This document shows, piece by piece, positions 1-9,321 of a stretch of DNA of 64,000 bases. Origin of the DNA: an uncultured bacterium (GTDB lineage: Bacteria > Spirochaetota > Leptospiria > Leptospirales > Leptonemataceae); the NCBI GenBank assembly GCA_937928085.1, contig CALFVU010000008.1, positions 372,001 to 436,000 of the forward strand, in the 5' to 3' direction. Each line of letters starts with the position of its first letter. Positions within the stretch are counted from its first letter, which is position 1. The notes under the pieces were generated by a model. The model searched no databases. It was not told where the DNA came from and was given only the letters and a program-made list of their open reading frames with translations. Both the position numbers and the translations under genes were made by a program.

Positions 1-1054
1 TCACTAATGTGGAAATTTTTTGAGGGTTGGTGAAATTTGGATTTGTATCTATCCATATTTCGTAAGAATTAGCATTTTCAGATTGTGACCAACTAAAATT
101 TATATTTTGATTTTCTTTAAATTGAAATATATTCTTATCTTTTGGTAATTGTAATTGTATTTTCTCTTTCTGAAGGATCGTAAATTTTCTATAAAAATTG
201 ATCTGTGTATTTGATTCTTTCGAAATTACTTTCCAAAAATAGGTACCAGATGTTAAATTTATTTGAGTTTGATTTTTTATTTCTGACCTAACAACAATTT
301 TATTAAAATTAGGTGAGTTAGAAATAAGAAGTAAATAATTTTGAGATGAATCTCCTTCTATAACAAAATTGATATAAATCGTAGATGTATCGATAAAGAA
401 GATAGAATTATCTTCTGGAGAAATCAATTTTAGTGGAATTTTTTCTTTTTGTAGTTCATTTGATTCTTTATTAAGTAAAACTACTTCGTTTTCTTTAATT
501 TTTTCTTCTTTTCCTTTACTTTTTAAATTTGCTTCTCCTTTATTTAATTGAATTTGTAAAGATTCATTCTGATTTACTAATTTTGCATTTGCAGAAGTTA
601 AAAGAATTTCAGAATCTTTTGTTTGAATCTTAACATTACTACTTTCAGTGTTTGTTTCTAAGCTACCATAATTGAAATCAATTTTTGTTTCTTCTCCAAG
701 TAAATTGATTACAATATAGCTACTTTCGTTAATCGAAATTTTGGTTCCATCTTTAAGCTCTAGTACAGCTTCTGAAAGTTCTTCAGTTTTAATAGAGTCT
801 CCGTTATAAATGGGATATTCATTTTGTAAATATTCCCATATCGACTGATTTTGATATTTTCTTAAAGCTACTTTTTTTTTAAAAACTATTTTTCCTATAG
901 GTTCTCCAGTACCTCTGTAGGTTTTATAAATGTCACTATATAATAAAAACGAAACAAAAGATAGAATTAAAATAGACGTAACTAAAAAAATGCTATCTTC
1001 TTTTTTTGTGTTAATTTTGATAATTTTTATATTTTGTTCTTTTGTAAAGATCAT
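1..1054 (-). CDS. FecR-domain membrane protein (partial, cut by window start)
   Basis: Reading the minus strand from the ATG at 1054 gives an open frame of about 351 codons with no stop before the window edge, so the C-terminus is missing. It starts MIFTKEQNIKII and has one membrane segment near residues 22-40. It then resembles a FecR domain: a charged segment (GDSIKTEELSEAVLELKDGT) followed by beta-rich repeats with ISINESSYIVINLLGE. The later part (FNFSWSQSENANSYEIWID-like) looks like a fibronectin-type or Ig-like fold. FecR-domain proteins in spirochaetes are usually envelope proteins of unknown ligand. The ATG overlaps the stop of the upstream cyclase gene (ATGA at 1051-1054), so the two are translationally coupled. 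The domain name rests on my pattern recognition. Confidence 0.7.
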   Translation of the reverse strand, partial: MIFTKEQNIKIIKINTKKEDSIFLVTSILILSFVSFLLYSDIYKTYRGTGEPIGKIVFKKKVALRKYQNQSIWEYLQNEYPIYNGDSIKTEELSEAVLELKDGTKISINESSYIVINLLGEETKIDFNYGSLETNTESSNVKIQTKDSEILLTSANAKLVNQNESLQIQLNKGEANLKSKGKEEKIKENEVVLLNKESNELQKEKIPLKLISPEDNSIFFIDTSTIYINFVIEGDSSQNYLLLISNSPNFNKIVVRSEIKNQTQINLTSGTYFWKVISKESNTQINFYRKFTILQKEKIQLQLPKDKNIFQFKENQNINFSWSQSENANSYEIWIDTNPNFTNPQKISTLV

Positions 1055-3723
1055 TGTCTTTGTTTTTCATTTAAAATTTGGAATTTTTCTTCTTTTTCAT
1101 CTTCCAATGTTTCTTGACCTTCTTTAATTTGAGGTTCCCAATCAATTCCTACTAATTTTCTAAGTTCTTCAAGATTTTTAGGTCTTGTTGGATCATCTTT
1201 TCTTCCCAAAACGCAATATATGGTTTGTGGTTCTTTTTTGCCTTTTACTTTTATAGCGGGCATTTTTACCACATCAAATATATCTTTTACTTGATTATAA
1301 GTATCTTGAGAAATCAAAATATCAGTTGCAAAAGGTTTATTTAAACTTTCAATACGACTTGCCAAGTTTACCGTATCTCCAATCACTGTAAATTCTAATT
1401 TTTTTTCGGATCCGATTTGCCCCGAAACCACTTCTCCATAATTGATTCCGCATCCAAATTTTGCTATAGGTAGATTATGTGCTTTATTATATTGGTTAAA
1501 TTCAATTAGTGCTTTTCTCATCATAAGAGCACCGTTAATCGAATTTTCTGCATCATTACCAAACGAAGCAATTGAGCCCCAAGTTGCCATCACAGCATCA
1601 CCAATAAATTTGTCTACAATACCATGAGTTTTTTCTACACAATCAACCATCAATGTAAAATAACGGTTTAAATATTCAACAACTTCTTCAGGTTTCATGT
1701 TTTCTGACATTGCGGTAAAACCCCTTAAATCAGAAAAAAACACAGCACACATTTTTTTTTCTCCACCTAGTTTAATCTCTCCCCTCATAGCTTTTTCAGC
1801 AATTTCTTTATTAACAAATCTTCCAAAAGCATCTTTCATTTTTTCACGTTCTTCTAGTCCCTTTACCATTTTATTAAAAGAATAAGTTAAAAGTCCTACT
1901 TCATCTTTCGTTTTCGGAATTACTCTTATTGAATAATCTTCTCTTTCTACATAATCTGTTGCTATTGCAAGTTCATTAATAGGATCAGAAATTGTTTTAG
2001 AAAAGAAATAAATCAATATTGTTGCGATAATCAAAATAATGATTAAAATATATATATTTCGCTTTAAAGTAGCATAAACAGGTTCTAAAGCAATATTTTT
2101 GTCTGTAATAGAAATAAACCCTAAACCAGAAAAACTAATTTTTTTAAAAGCTCCTAAGTATTCTTTTTCCAGATAAGAAAAACTTGTAAGCCCATTATCA
2201 AGTTTACTTTCTAACATCATTTTTACAATAGGTATTTCTTTTAAATTAGCACCTGAAATTGCTAATTCTAAATTTGTAGAAGCTAAGATATCACCATTTC
2301 TATTAACTATAAAAATTTGACCCCCTGTTAGATTCGGAAGGTTATTATTGATGTTTTTTGAAGAAATCAAAATAACAAGTAATCGATTTAAATAATTTTT
2401 TGAAGGTGCAGTTAGCATTAAAACAGGGGTTTTATATTTTGGAGAAACATTCACTAAATTAAAAATTCCACTTAAAGATAAAAAAATACTATCTTTATAT
2501 ATAGTAATTAGTTCATCAAAACTAACAACAGAAGATGCTTTTATTTCTTCTAACAAAGATTCGTTTACGATCCATTTTTCAACTAAAAAGTTTTCTTTTT
2601 CTGGTTTTACAATACCTATCGATAAAATGTTAGGACTGTCCTTAAGATTTTGATTAGTTTTTATAACAATCTCTGCATTAGAATAGATTTGTTGTATAGA
2701 ATCTTCGATTCTTTGGGAAACCAGATTAACTAAACTTGTATTATTTTCTTGAATTCTGGTTTCTATGTCTCTTTTAAAGAAGAAAGAAGCTAAATAAATC
2801 ATTAAAGACGTAGATCCAACCATTAAGGTAATGATAATCGACAATAACTTAGTTCGTATGGTAAATTTAGATAGCTTGAATTCTTTTGTTTCTAAAAATT
2901 TTTTTTGATTTTTATCAATTTTTATTACATCTTTTTTGATTGTTGCGTAAGAAGAATCTTCTTTTTGCAAAAGATGATCATGTTTATTATTTGTTTTTTC
3001 TTTATCTTGAATTAAATGATTTTTATGAATGTTATGTTTAGTTTTATCGATGTAGCTTATATCTTTAGAATTTAATGAAGGAATCTCCGAATTTTCAATA
3101 GAAGTTATAGAAGTATTGGGATTGTTTTGTATTTGATTTTTTTCAACATCTACATCCTCTTCTTTAGTATCTGATGTGATAATTTCTTTGGTGGATTCTT
3201 TAGTGGATATATTTTGTTTGACTAAAGAATGTTCATCAATTTGCAAATTTTTTTGTAGAGATTCTAAACGAAACTCTGTAATTCGATTATCAGGTGGATT
3301 CTGTGAAACTTCAGAAATAGATATACAATGATCGTAAATATCATGAATGTCTAAATCAGAGATATCATCTCGTAATGGATCGAAATAAATTTTAGATTCC
3401 GCAATTTTTTTTAGAGATTCCACTTGATTGGAAAAGATAAGAATTACATTTTCATTATTCTTTAAAATGTTCCAAAATTTTGTATTATCTTCTTTTATGT
3501 TATTTCCATATAGCAACATTACTTTAAAATTATTTTTTAAACACTCAATGCTTAATCTTTCAATATCTTTATTATAGTGTTTGATGATAAAAATGATTTT
3601 TAAAAAACCGTTTTGCCTATGCTTTAAAAGTAATTGGTAAAATTCTTCTGTTTTTAGGTTATAAAGTATTTCTTCTAATGTCAAATCTAAAATTTTAATT
3701 TTATGTAAGTTGTTGTAATTCAT
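1051..3723 (-). CDS. Class III adenylate cyclase with Cache-like sensor and HAMP
   Basis: This predicted 890-residue membrane receptor should make cAMP in response to a periplasmic signal. Residues 1-130 are an unassigned alpha/beta region, and 131-285 are low-complexity and charged. TM1 lies near 293-316. Residues 317-555 look like a Cache sensor (GGQIFIVNRNGDILAST), TM2 is near 556-574, and a HAMP linker runs to about 628. The class III cyclase domain spans about 655-860. Metal-binding aspartates are visible in FFSDLRGFT (D665) and FIGDAVMATWG (D709). The KKLEFTVIGDTVNLASR stretch carries the adenine-selecting Lys and a Thr where many cyclases have Asp. That pattern is typical of bacterial class IIIb adenylate cyclases, so ATP is the likelier substrate. 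It is coupled to the FecR gene by a 4-base overlap. Two cNMP-binding-fold proteins lie at 14980-15834. Confidence 0.9.
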   Translation of the reverse strand: MNYNNLHKIKILDLTLEEILYNLKTEEFYQLLLKHRQNGFLKIIFIIKHYNKDIERLSIECLKNNFKVMLLYGNNIKEDNTKFWNILKNNENVILIFSNQVESLKKIAESKIYFDPLRDDISDLDIHDIYDHCISISEVSQNPPDNRITEFRLESLQKNLQIDEHSLVKQNISTKESTKEIITSDTKEEDVDVEKNQIQNNPNTSITSIENSEIPSLNSKDISYIDKTKHNIHKNHLIQDKEKTNNKHDHLLQKEDSSYATIKKDVIKIDKNQKKFLETKEFKLSKFTIRTKLLSIIITLMVGSTSLMIYLASFFFKRDIETRIQENNTSLVNLVSQRIEDSIQQIYSNAEIVIKTNQNLKDSPNILSIGIVKPEKENFLVEKWIVNESLLEEIKASSVVSFDELITIYKDSIFLSLSGIFNLVNVSPKYKTPVLMLTAPSKNYLNRLLVILISSKNINNNLPNLTGGQIFIVNRNGDILASTNLELAISGANLKEIPIVKMMLESKLDNGLTSFSYLEKEYLGAFKKISFSGLGFISITDKNIALEPVYATLKRNIYILIIILIIATILIYFFSKTISDPINELAIATDYVEREDYSIRVIPKTKDEVGLLTYSFNKMVKGLEEREKMKDAFGRFVNKEIAEKAMRGEIKLGGEKKMCAVFFSDLRGFTAMSENMKPEEVVEYLNRYFTLMVDCVEKTHGIVDKFIGDAVMATWGSIASFGNDAENSINGALMMRKALIEFNQYNKAHNLPIAKFGCGINYGEVVSGQIGSEKKLEFTVIGDTVNLASRIESLNKPFATDILISQDTYNQVKDIFDVVKMPAIKVKGKKEPQTIYCVLGRKDDPTRPKNLEELRKLVGIDWEPQIKEGQETLEDEKEEKFQILNEKQRQ

Positions 3724-3756
3724 TGTGTTTATTCTTTTATCGTTTAAAATTCAGTT

Positions 3757-3786
3757 TTTGTAAAATAAATTAAAAAAATTTACAAA
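3757..3786. repeat. 8-bp inverted repeat between divergent cyclase and lpxI genes
   Basis: TTTGTAAA at 3757-3764 and its reverse complement TTTACAAA at 3779-3786 are separated by 14 bases. They lie 34-63 bases upstream of the cyclase start, in the 227-base divergent gap before lpxI. This could be an operator or chance in AT-rich DNA. The rest of the gap (3724-3950) is AT-rich with no further signal I can support. Confidence 0.25.
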
Positions 3787-3950
3787 GTCAATATTTTTTA
3801 AAAAAAATTATAACCATAAAATTATTTCTTTACATACAAAGTGGAATTTTGTGTTTTGTCTTTTTTCAAAATTTTTTTAAGATTTAAGACTTATTAAGAA
3901 AAATCATTTGCTAAAACGATTTAAATTTAGAAAATGTTCTTTTGTAATTT

Positions 3951-4811
3951 ATGGAAAATCGATTAGGAATTTTAGCAGGTACGGGTGAGCTTCCGTGGAT
4001 TGCAACAAAAAATGCAATCCAAAAAGGAGAAGATCCTGTTGTTCTTCTTTTAGCAGATGTAAATCCTCCAGAAGAGTTTATAGATCGAACCCATAAAGTA
4101 ATTTTAACGAAATTTTATAGTTCTGTAATAAAAACTTTAAAAAAATATAAAGTAAATCGTATCATTTCAATAGGGAAAATTCAAAAAACAATTCTTTACG
4201 AAAATTCAAGATTTGATTTGCGAACACTTTTTTTATTATATAAAATGCACAATAAAAATGATTATACAATTTTTTTATATCTCGAAAAAGTACTAAGTAA
4301 ATATAATATACAAATTTTACCTCAAACATTATATTTGGAAGATTGCTTTTTAAAAGAAGGACGATATGGTAGAAAATTATCACAAAAAGAAATAGAAGAT
4401 ATTTCTTTTGGTATGTTTTATGCTAAAAAAATTAATGAATTAGATATCGGGCAATGTGTAGTGGTGGGAGATAAGATCGTTTGGGCAGTTGAAGGTCCGG
4501 AAGGCACAGACGAATGTATTAAAAGAGGCGGTCAATTGTTGAAAAAAAAAAGAGGTGTAGTATGTAAAGTGGCTAAAAAAAATTATGATCCTCGATTTGA
4601 TATTCCTGTAGTTGGAATTCAAACACTATATTCTATGAAAGAATCTAACTGTACAATACTTGCTATAGAATCCAACTCTACCATCTTAGTGAATAAAGAA
4701 GAATTTTTAAAAAAAGCAAAAGAATTCAATATTACTATTTTTAGTGTACAAAACAACTTTTTCGATATACAATATTTAAAAAAAATAAATAAAAACTGGT
4801 TTATTTTTTGA
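3951..4811 (+). CDS. lpxI: UDP-2,3-diacylglucosamine pyrophosphatase LpxI
   Basis: LpxI hydrolyses UDP-2,3-diacylglucosamine to lipid X and UMP, step four of lipid A synthesis at the inner membrane, in bacteria that lack LpxH. The 286-residue length fits the family. The N-terminus LGILAGTGELPWIA is the usual LpxI opening. The C-terminal domain carries AVEGPEGTDECIKRGG and DPRFDIPVVG, the conserved catalytic region that contains the essential aspartate. The next gene is lpxB, which uses the product; the lpxI TGA overlaps the lpxB ATG (TGATG). This is good evidence for lipid A and so for an outer membrane. Confidence 0.93.
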   Translation: MENRLGILAGTGELPWIATKNAIQKGEDPVVLLLADVNPPEEFIDRTHKVILTKFYSSVIKTLKKYKVNRIISIGKIQKTILYENSRFDLRTLFLLYKMHNKNDYTIFLYLEKVLSKYNIQILPQTLYLEDCFLKEGRYGRKLSQKEIEDISFGMFYAKKINELDIGQCVVVGDKIVWAVEGPEGTDECIKRGGQLLKKKRGVVCKVAKKNYDPRFDIPVVGIQTLYSMKESNCTILAIESNSTILVNKEEFLKKAKEFNITIFSVQNNFFDIQYLKKINKNWFIF

Positions 4812-5953
4812 TGAAGCAAAAAAGAAAATTGTTAGTGATTACAGGAGAACCATCAGGAGAATTACTAGCTGTAGATGTAGTAAAAGAATTAAAAGCATTT
4901 GATATTTTTGAATTTATTGGAACTGGTGGAGAACTTCTTAAGAAAGAAGGAATGACTATCATCGAGTCTATTGAGAATATGGCTGTAGTTGGAATTGTCG
5001 AAATTATCAAATCTTATTCTTTTCTAAAAAATTTGATGAATCGAATCTTAACAGTCATAAAAGAAAGAAATATTCAATCAGTTTTATTAGTGGATTATCC
5101 CGGTTTTAATTTAAGATTAGCAAAAAAGATAAAAAAAATTAATAAAGAAATTCAAATTTTTTATTTAGTTAGTCCCCAAATATGGGCTTGGAATTATAAT
5201 AGAATTAAAATCATAAAGGAAAATATTGATTTTATGTTTGTATTGTTTTCTTTCGAAAAAGAAATGTATGATAAAGAACACGTAGCATCCGAGTGGATTG
5301 GTCATCCGATAAAATTTCGAATTTCAAGAGAATTAAGAAAACAAAAACCTATTCCTACAAAAGGCAAACCAGTAATTGGAATTTTACCTGGAAGTCGATT
5401 CTCTGAAGTTTCGAAATTACTCATTCCTATGCTTGAATCTGCAAGGCTCATTCAGAAGAAATATCCAAAAACAGAATTTTTATTACCTGTAATTTCCTCA
5501 AATCTAAAACTAAAAGAATATATCTATCAAACTTGCGAAAAATTTAAAGACTTAAATCTAAAAATTTTTTTAGATTCTTCTTTAACGATTATGAAACAAT
5601 CCAATCTTTTAATTCTTGCATCAGGCACAGCTACTTTAGAAGCAACTTATTTGAAAAAACCTATGATCATTTGCTATAAAGTTAATATACTAAGTTATAT
5701 CGTTTTTAGTGTTTTAGTAAAAACAAAATATATTGGTTTACCAAATTTATTATCAAAAGAAGAAGTAGCTGTTGAACTTTTACAAAATGAGGTAGATCCA
5801 AAATATATTTTTTACGAAGCTGTAAAAATTTTAGAAAACGAAGATTATAGAAAAAAAATTATAAAAAATTTATCAAAAATTAAATTAGTTCCCCAAAATC
5901 AAAATCCAGCCAAAATTACTGCAGAAATTTTAAGAAGATACGTAGGATTATAA
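4811..5953 (+). CDS. lpxB: Lipid-A-disaccharide synthase LpxB
   Basis: LpxB is a GT19 glycosyltransferase. It joins UDP-2,3-diacylglucosamine to lipid X to make lipid A disaccharide 1-phosphate. The protein starts MKQKRKLLVITGEPSGE. Family motifs visible in order are GEPSGELLAVDVV, VDYPGFNLRLAK, SPQIWAWNYNRI, GHPIKFRI, LPGSRFSEVSKLL and ASGTATLEATYLKKPMI. The ATG at 4811 overlaps the lpxI stop; a TTG three bases earlier is in frame but less likely. About 380 residues is normal. argF starts 1 base after the stop. Confidence 0.95.
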   Translation: MKQKRKLLVITGEPSGELLAVDVVKELKAFDIFEFIGTGGELLKKEGMTIIESIENMAVVGIVEIIKSYSFLKNLMNRILTVIKERNIQSVLLVDYPGFNLRLAKKIKKINKEIQIFYLVSPQIWAWNYNRIKIIKENIDFMFVLFSFEKEMYDKEHVASEWIGHPIKFRISRELRKQKPIPTKGKPVIGILPGSRFSEVSKLLIPMLESARLIQKKYPKTEFLLPVISSNLKLKEYIYQTCEKFKDLNLKIFLDSSLTIMKQSNLLILASGTATLEATYLKKPMIICYKVNILSYIVFSVLVKTKYIGLPNLLSKEEVAVELLQNEVDPKYIFYEAVKILENEDYRKKIIKNLSKIKLVPQNQNPAKITAEILRRYVGL

Positions 5954-5954
5954 T

Positions 5955-6860
5955 ATGAAACATTTACTAAATCTAACAAATCTTACTAAAGAAGAATTTT
6001 ATCTTTTATTAAATCGAGGTTTACAACATAAAAAAAATCGATTATTAAATTCTACAGCTTTAAAAAATAAATCGATTGCACTTCTTTTCGAAAAATCATC
6101 AACAAGGACAAGAATCTCTTTTAGTATTGCTATACAAGAATTAGGTGGGCATTATTTGGTATTACATTCGAATGAATTACAATTAGGAAGAGGTGAGACT
6201 ATTGAAGACACTACTATGGTTCTATCGAAATATTTACATGCAGTGATGATTCGCACCGATAGTCATACAAAAATAGAAAAAATGGCAAATTTAAATGTAA
6301 TCCCTATCATCAATGGTTTATCAGATCTTTACCATCCTTGCCAGTCTTTAGCAGATTATATGACATTACTGGAATTAGGATATGATTTAGATGATCTAAA
6401 AATTACTTTTATTGGTGAACCAAATAATGTATTTAATTCTTTAGTTAGTGGTTCTTTATTTACAAATTCTACAGTAAAAATAGCTGCACCAGATGGATTT
6501 TATCTAAACTCAAACATGGAAAGTATTTTAAAAGAAAATCATAAATCTGTCTCTTTTTATAGAGATCCAAAAGAAGCTGTTAAGGATTCAAATGTAATAT
6601 ATACTGATGTTTGGGTTTCTATGGGACAAGAAAAAGAAGAAGAAAAAAGAAAAAAAATTTTTAAGCCATACTCTGTTACAAATGAATTACTCAGATATGC
6701 TCCAAAAGATGTAATTGTAATGCATTGTCTTCCTGCTCATAGAGGAGAAGAAATTTCAGAAGAGGTATTTGATGCATATTCAGAGATTATCTTTAAACAG
6801 GCAGAAAATAGGCTACATGTTCAAAAAGCAATTTTAGAATGGGTGTTTGGACTAATTTAG
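5955..6860 (+). CDS. argF: Ornithine carbamoyltransferase
   Basis: This enzyme transfers the carbamoyl group to ornithine, giving citrulline in arginine synthesis. The carbamoyl-phosphate loop FEKSSTRTRISF is intact. HPCQSLADYMT, DVWVSMGQE and the MHCLPAHRGEEI catalytic cysteine motif follow in family order. The DVWVSMGQE segment favours ornithine carbamoyltransferase over the N-acetylornithine and aspartate enzymes. 301 residues is normal. It is cotranscribed with lpxI-lpxB by position, and no functional link is known. Its stop overlaps that of the convergent LruC-like gene at 6857-6860. Confidence 0.93.
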   Translation: MKHLLNLTNLTKEEFYLLLNRGLQHKKNRLLNSTALKNKSIALLFEKSSTRTRISFSIAIQELGGHYLVLHSNELQLGRGETIEDTTMVLSKYLHAVMIRTDSHTKIEKMANLNVIPIINGLSDLYHPCQSLADYMTLLELGYDLDDLKITFIGEPNNVFNSLVSGSLFTNSTVKIAAPDGFYLNSNMESILKENHKSVSFYRDPKEAVKDSNVIYTDVWVSMGQEKEEEKRKKIFKPYSVTNELLRYAPKDVIVMHCLPAHRGEEISEEVFDAYSEIIFKQAENRLHVQKAILEWVFGLI

Positions 6861-8311
6861 TCATACGATTCATTTCTTCCTTTTATAAAAAGAAAAACTA
6901 AAATTCCAGTAATAAAAATTAGTAAAAAAGCCCATATCATTGATTGTTGTACATTCATTTGTAGTAAATATGCAGAAAGAGGATTTTTATAAAAATAAGG
7001 AAAAACGTAAGAAATGTGTTCTTTTTCGTACCAATCTTTATAAAATTCTCCATTCGATTCTAACCAATATTTAAAATACGGATAGGCAATAAAAATATCA
7101 GCTTCTTCTAATGGCCAGTTCCATCCATACGGTAAAATCAAAACATTAGGTTCTTTTTTTTGAGTGAATAATATTAAAATTTCTGTGTTTTTATTCAAAT
7201 TATATAATGATAAATTTATGGGAAAAGGAGAAGAGGTATTATGAATTGGTTCTTCGAAAATCATTTCTACTTCTAACTTAAAATTTGTTTTGATGTTTTT
7301 CGTAGCATATACGTTGCAATAATCTTTACAAATTTGATTTGTTAGATATACATATTCATTAGAAAAATTTTCTAAATATTTTGAACTTTTTAAAAAAAGA
7401 GGTATTTTTTGTAGAGGTTTTAAATTGATAGAAATTTTATTGATGGTTTGAATTTTTGAGTTATATAATTTAGAATGATAATTTCCTTTTCCAAAAAAGT
7501 TTAAATAAAGGATATGTGAATGATGACCGCCTTTTGCTAACAACATAAATGTTCCTCGAAATCGTACTAAATTGTTAAAAGAATCTCGGTCCTCTTCGAA
7601 AGAAACCTGTAATACCAGATCGTTATAATCTAAATTTCCTCCTTCGGAAAAATCCTCTTCTACTGCGATTAATAAAGGGAATTCCGTAAAAGCTTGAATA
7701 TTTGCCGCTCGTTTTGAATCAAAAGGATAAGAGTCTATGGAATCTGGAACCCCATCTGAGTCCGAATCTATTTGATTAAAAATTACATTTTTTAATATTT
7801 GATTAAAATAATATTTTCGATTGATTTCTACTAAATATTTTTGATTTTCATATAAATTGATCATTTGTTCTGCTATAAAATTTCCCATAATTATTTCTAG
7901 TTGTAAAGTGGTGAATTTTTTTGGTATAATTATGTCGCTTTTTGCCTGTCCGTATTGGTCTGTTAAAGAAAGATATATGATAGATTTTTTTTCTTTTTCA
8001 CTTGCAACAATTCGAATAGGCACATTCGAAACTACTCCATTTTTATCTAAAATTTCTACATTAATAGATATTTTTATAATACTATAAATATCAGATAATT
8101 CGTATTTATCGTTATACATAAAAATTCCTAAAAACTCTTTTTTTGTAGAATGATCAAAATCAGAAAAATCTTTTACCTGATATAACGGAATGATCTTTAA
8201 ATTATTTTTTTCTAAATTGATATTTTGTTTTAAAATAGATTTTGATTCTTTACAACTCGCTATCATTATGATAATAAATAGTAAGATATGAAGATTTTGA
8301 TAGAAATGCAT
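6857..8311 (-). CDS. LruC-domain lipoprotein with C-terminal membrane segment
   Basis: The predicted 484-residue envelope protein begins with a lipoprotein signal (hydrophobic core, then IMIASC; acylated Cys20). Residues 182-199 hold an acidic DSDSDGVPDSIDSYPFDS stretch like a thrombospondin type-3 or calcium-binding repeat. The EEDFSEGGNLDYNDLV segment (218-232) is the signature of LruC/DUF4114-type domains, known from the Leptospira outer-membrane lipoprotein LruC. A hydrophobic helix near residues 458-477 is followed by a short basic-acidic tail (KGRNESYD), which is unexpected in a lipoprotein. An inner-membrane or sorting role for this segment is only inference. The stop codon overlaps argF. 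Confidence 0.7.
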   Translation of the reverse strand: MHFYQNLHILLFIIIMIASCKESKSILKQNINLEKNNLKIIPLYQVKDFSDFDHSTKKEFLGIFMYNDKYELSDIYSIIKISINVEILDKNGVVSNVPIRIVASEKEKKSIIYLSLTDQYGQAKSDIIIPKKFTTLQLEIIMGNFIAEQMINLYENQKYLVEINRKYYFNQILKNVIFNQIDSDSDGVPDSIDSYPFDSKRAANIQAFTEFPLLIAVEEDFSEGGNLDYNDLVLQVSFEEDRDSFNNLVRFRGTFMLLAKGGHHSHILYLNFFGKGNYHSKLYNSKIQTINKISINLKPLQKIPLFLKSSKYLENFSNEYVYLTNQICKDYCNVYATKNIKTNFKLEVEMIFEEPIHNTSSPFPINLSLYNLNKNTEILILFTQKKEPNVLILPYGWNWPLEEADIFIAYPYFKYWLESNGEFYKDWYEKEHISYVFPYFYKNPLSAYLLQMNVQQSMIWAFLLIFITGILVFLFIKGRNESYD

Positions 8312-8390
8312 AGTTCTTTTGCAAAAACCCCTTTACTATATTGGACGAATCGATAATGTTTTTATTAAATTTTTTTTTAATAATAATGAT

Positions 8391-8633
8391 TTATAAATCA
8401 AAAGGTTTGATTGTTTTTCTTTTATTTAATTTTGTTCTTTGAATTGCTAAATTAAGTATATCAAATACTTTCTGATTAAGGGCATCAAAAGTTTCGGGAC
8501 TAATTTCACAATCATTTTTTTTTATATAATCTTTAATTTTAGATATATGAATTATTTTTTCTTTTTCTTTTTTGATTTTCTCATTTCTTAATTCAATTAG
8601 TTTTTCTATCGATAAATCTGAATTCTCTTCCAT
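8391..8633 (-). CDS. Small bacterial histone-fold protein
   Basis: This 80-residue basic protein has a charged helical N-terminal extension (1-29). A pattern like bacterial and archaeal histones follows: SKIKDYIKK (31-39) as helix 1, SPETFDALNQKVFDILNLAI (45-64) extending to about 70 as the long helix 2, then KRKTIKPFDL (71-80). The RKT-x3-D signature at the helix 2/helix 3 junction matches histone-fold proteins, where this loop contacts DNA or stabilises the dimer. The chain stops just as helix 3 would begin, as in minimal bacterial histones. Bacterial histones are established in Bdellovibrio and Leptospira as abundant nucleoid proteins. No clear Shine-Dalgarno is visible. The assignment is by pattern, without a structure prediction. 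Confidence 0.6.
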   Translation of the reverse strand: MEENSDLSIEKLIELRNEKIKKEKEKIIHISKIKDYIKKNDCEISPETFDALNQKVFDILNLAIQRTKLNKRKTIKPFDL

Positions 8634-8858
8634 AATAACTATAAATTTTTTTATTCATTTGTCTTTGAAAATCTTTTTTTGACTTTGTAAAAAAGACATT
8701 TTTACTAGTTCTTAGAAAGAAGTTAAAATAACAAATGTTTTTTATTTAAACTTTTTATAATTTTTTTAAATTTTTGATTTTCTTTATTGTGTTCTATTTT
8801 TTTATGATATTCGTAACTTTTTTTTTGAATGATTCGAAAATTCTTGATGGAGTTTTTT

Positions 8859-9311
8859 ATGAACAAATTAAATCTTCTTATAATTTTTTTAGTGGTAATA
8901 TTTTTATGGTTGAGTTGTAGTAAATCACAAGAAGAAACTTTACCAAGTGTAAAAATACATCATCAAATCAAAACAAATCAAATTTTATTTCGGATTGAAG
9001 TACCAGATCATCACCATGCTTATTTAGATTCAGGCAAAGAAAACAACTTAATTCCTATTCAATTTGATTGGAGTGGTTTGATTCAAAATCAGATTTTAAC
9101 CAAAGAGCCTGAATTGTTGAGTAAGCCAAAAGGTGAATTTGATAACGAAGTACAAGCAACAGTACTAAAAGGTTCAGATGTTTTTATTTTTCGAATTCCA
9201 GAGGAGGCTGTGGATCAATTAAAAAATCAAAAAGTAAATATAAAAGTGCAAATATGTAATGAAATTACAGGTATATGCTATCGACCTGTTGTTTATACAA
9301 TTCAATTTTAA
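8859..9311 (+). CDS. DsbD N-terminal (alpha) domain lipoprotein
   Basis: This is a separately encoded periplasmic reductant domain, likely the partner of the next gene. The start at 8859 is chosen because GGAG at 8849-8852 precedes it and the protein then opens with a clean lipoprotein signal (lipobox WLSC, Cys20). An in-frame ATG at 8829 would add ten residues before the signal. The C-terminus carries CNEITGICYRP: two cysteines five residues apart followed by aromatic-Arg-Pro. This matches the redox pair of the E. coli DsbD alpha domain. It probably receives electrons from the membrane domain and passes them to thiol or cytochrome c maturation targets. Confidence 0.75.
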   Translation: MNKLNLLIIFLVVIFLWLSCSKSQEETLPSVKIHHQIKTNQILFRIEVPDHHHAYLDSGKENNLIPIQFDWSGLIQNQILTKEPELLSKPKGEFDNEVQATVLKGSDVFIFRIPEEAVDQLKNQKVNIKVQICNEITGICYRPVVYTIQF

Positions 9312-9321
9312 ATATAATTTT

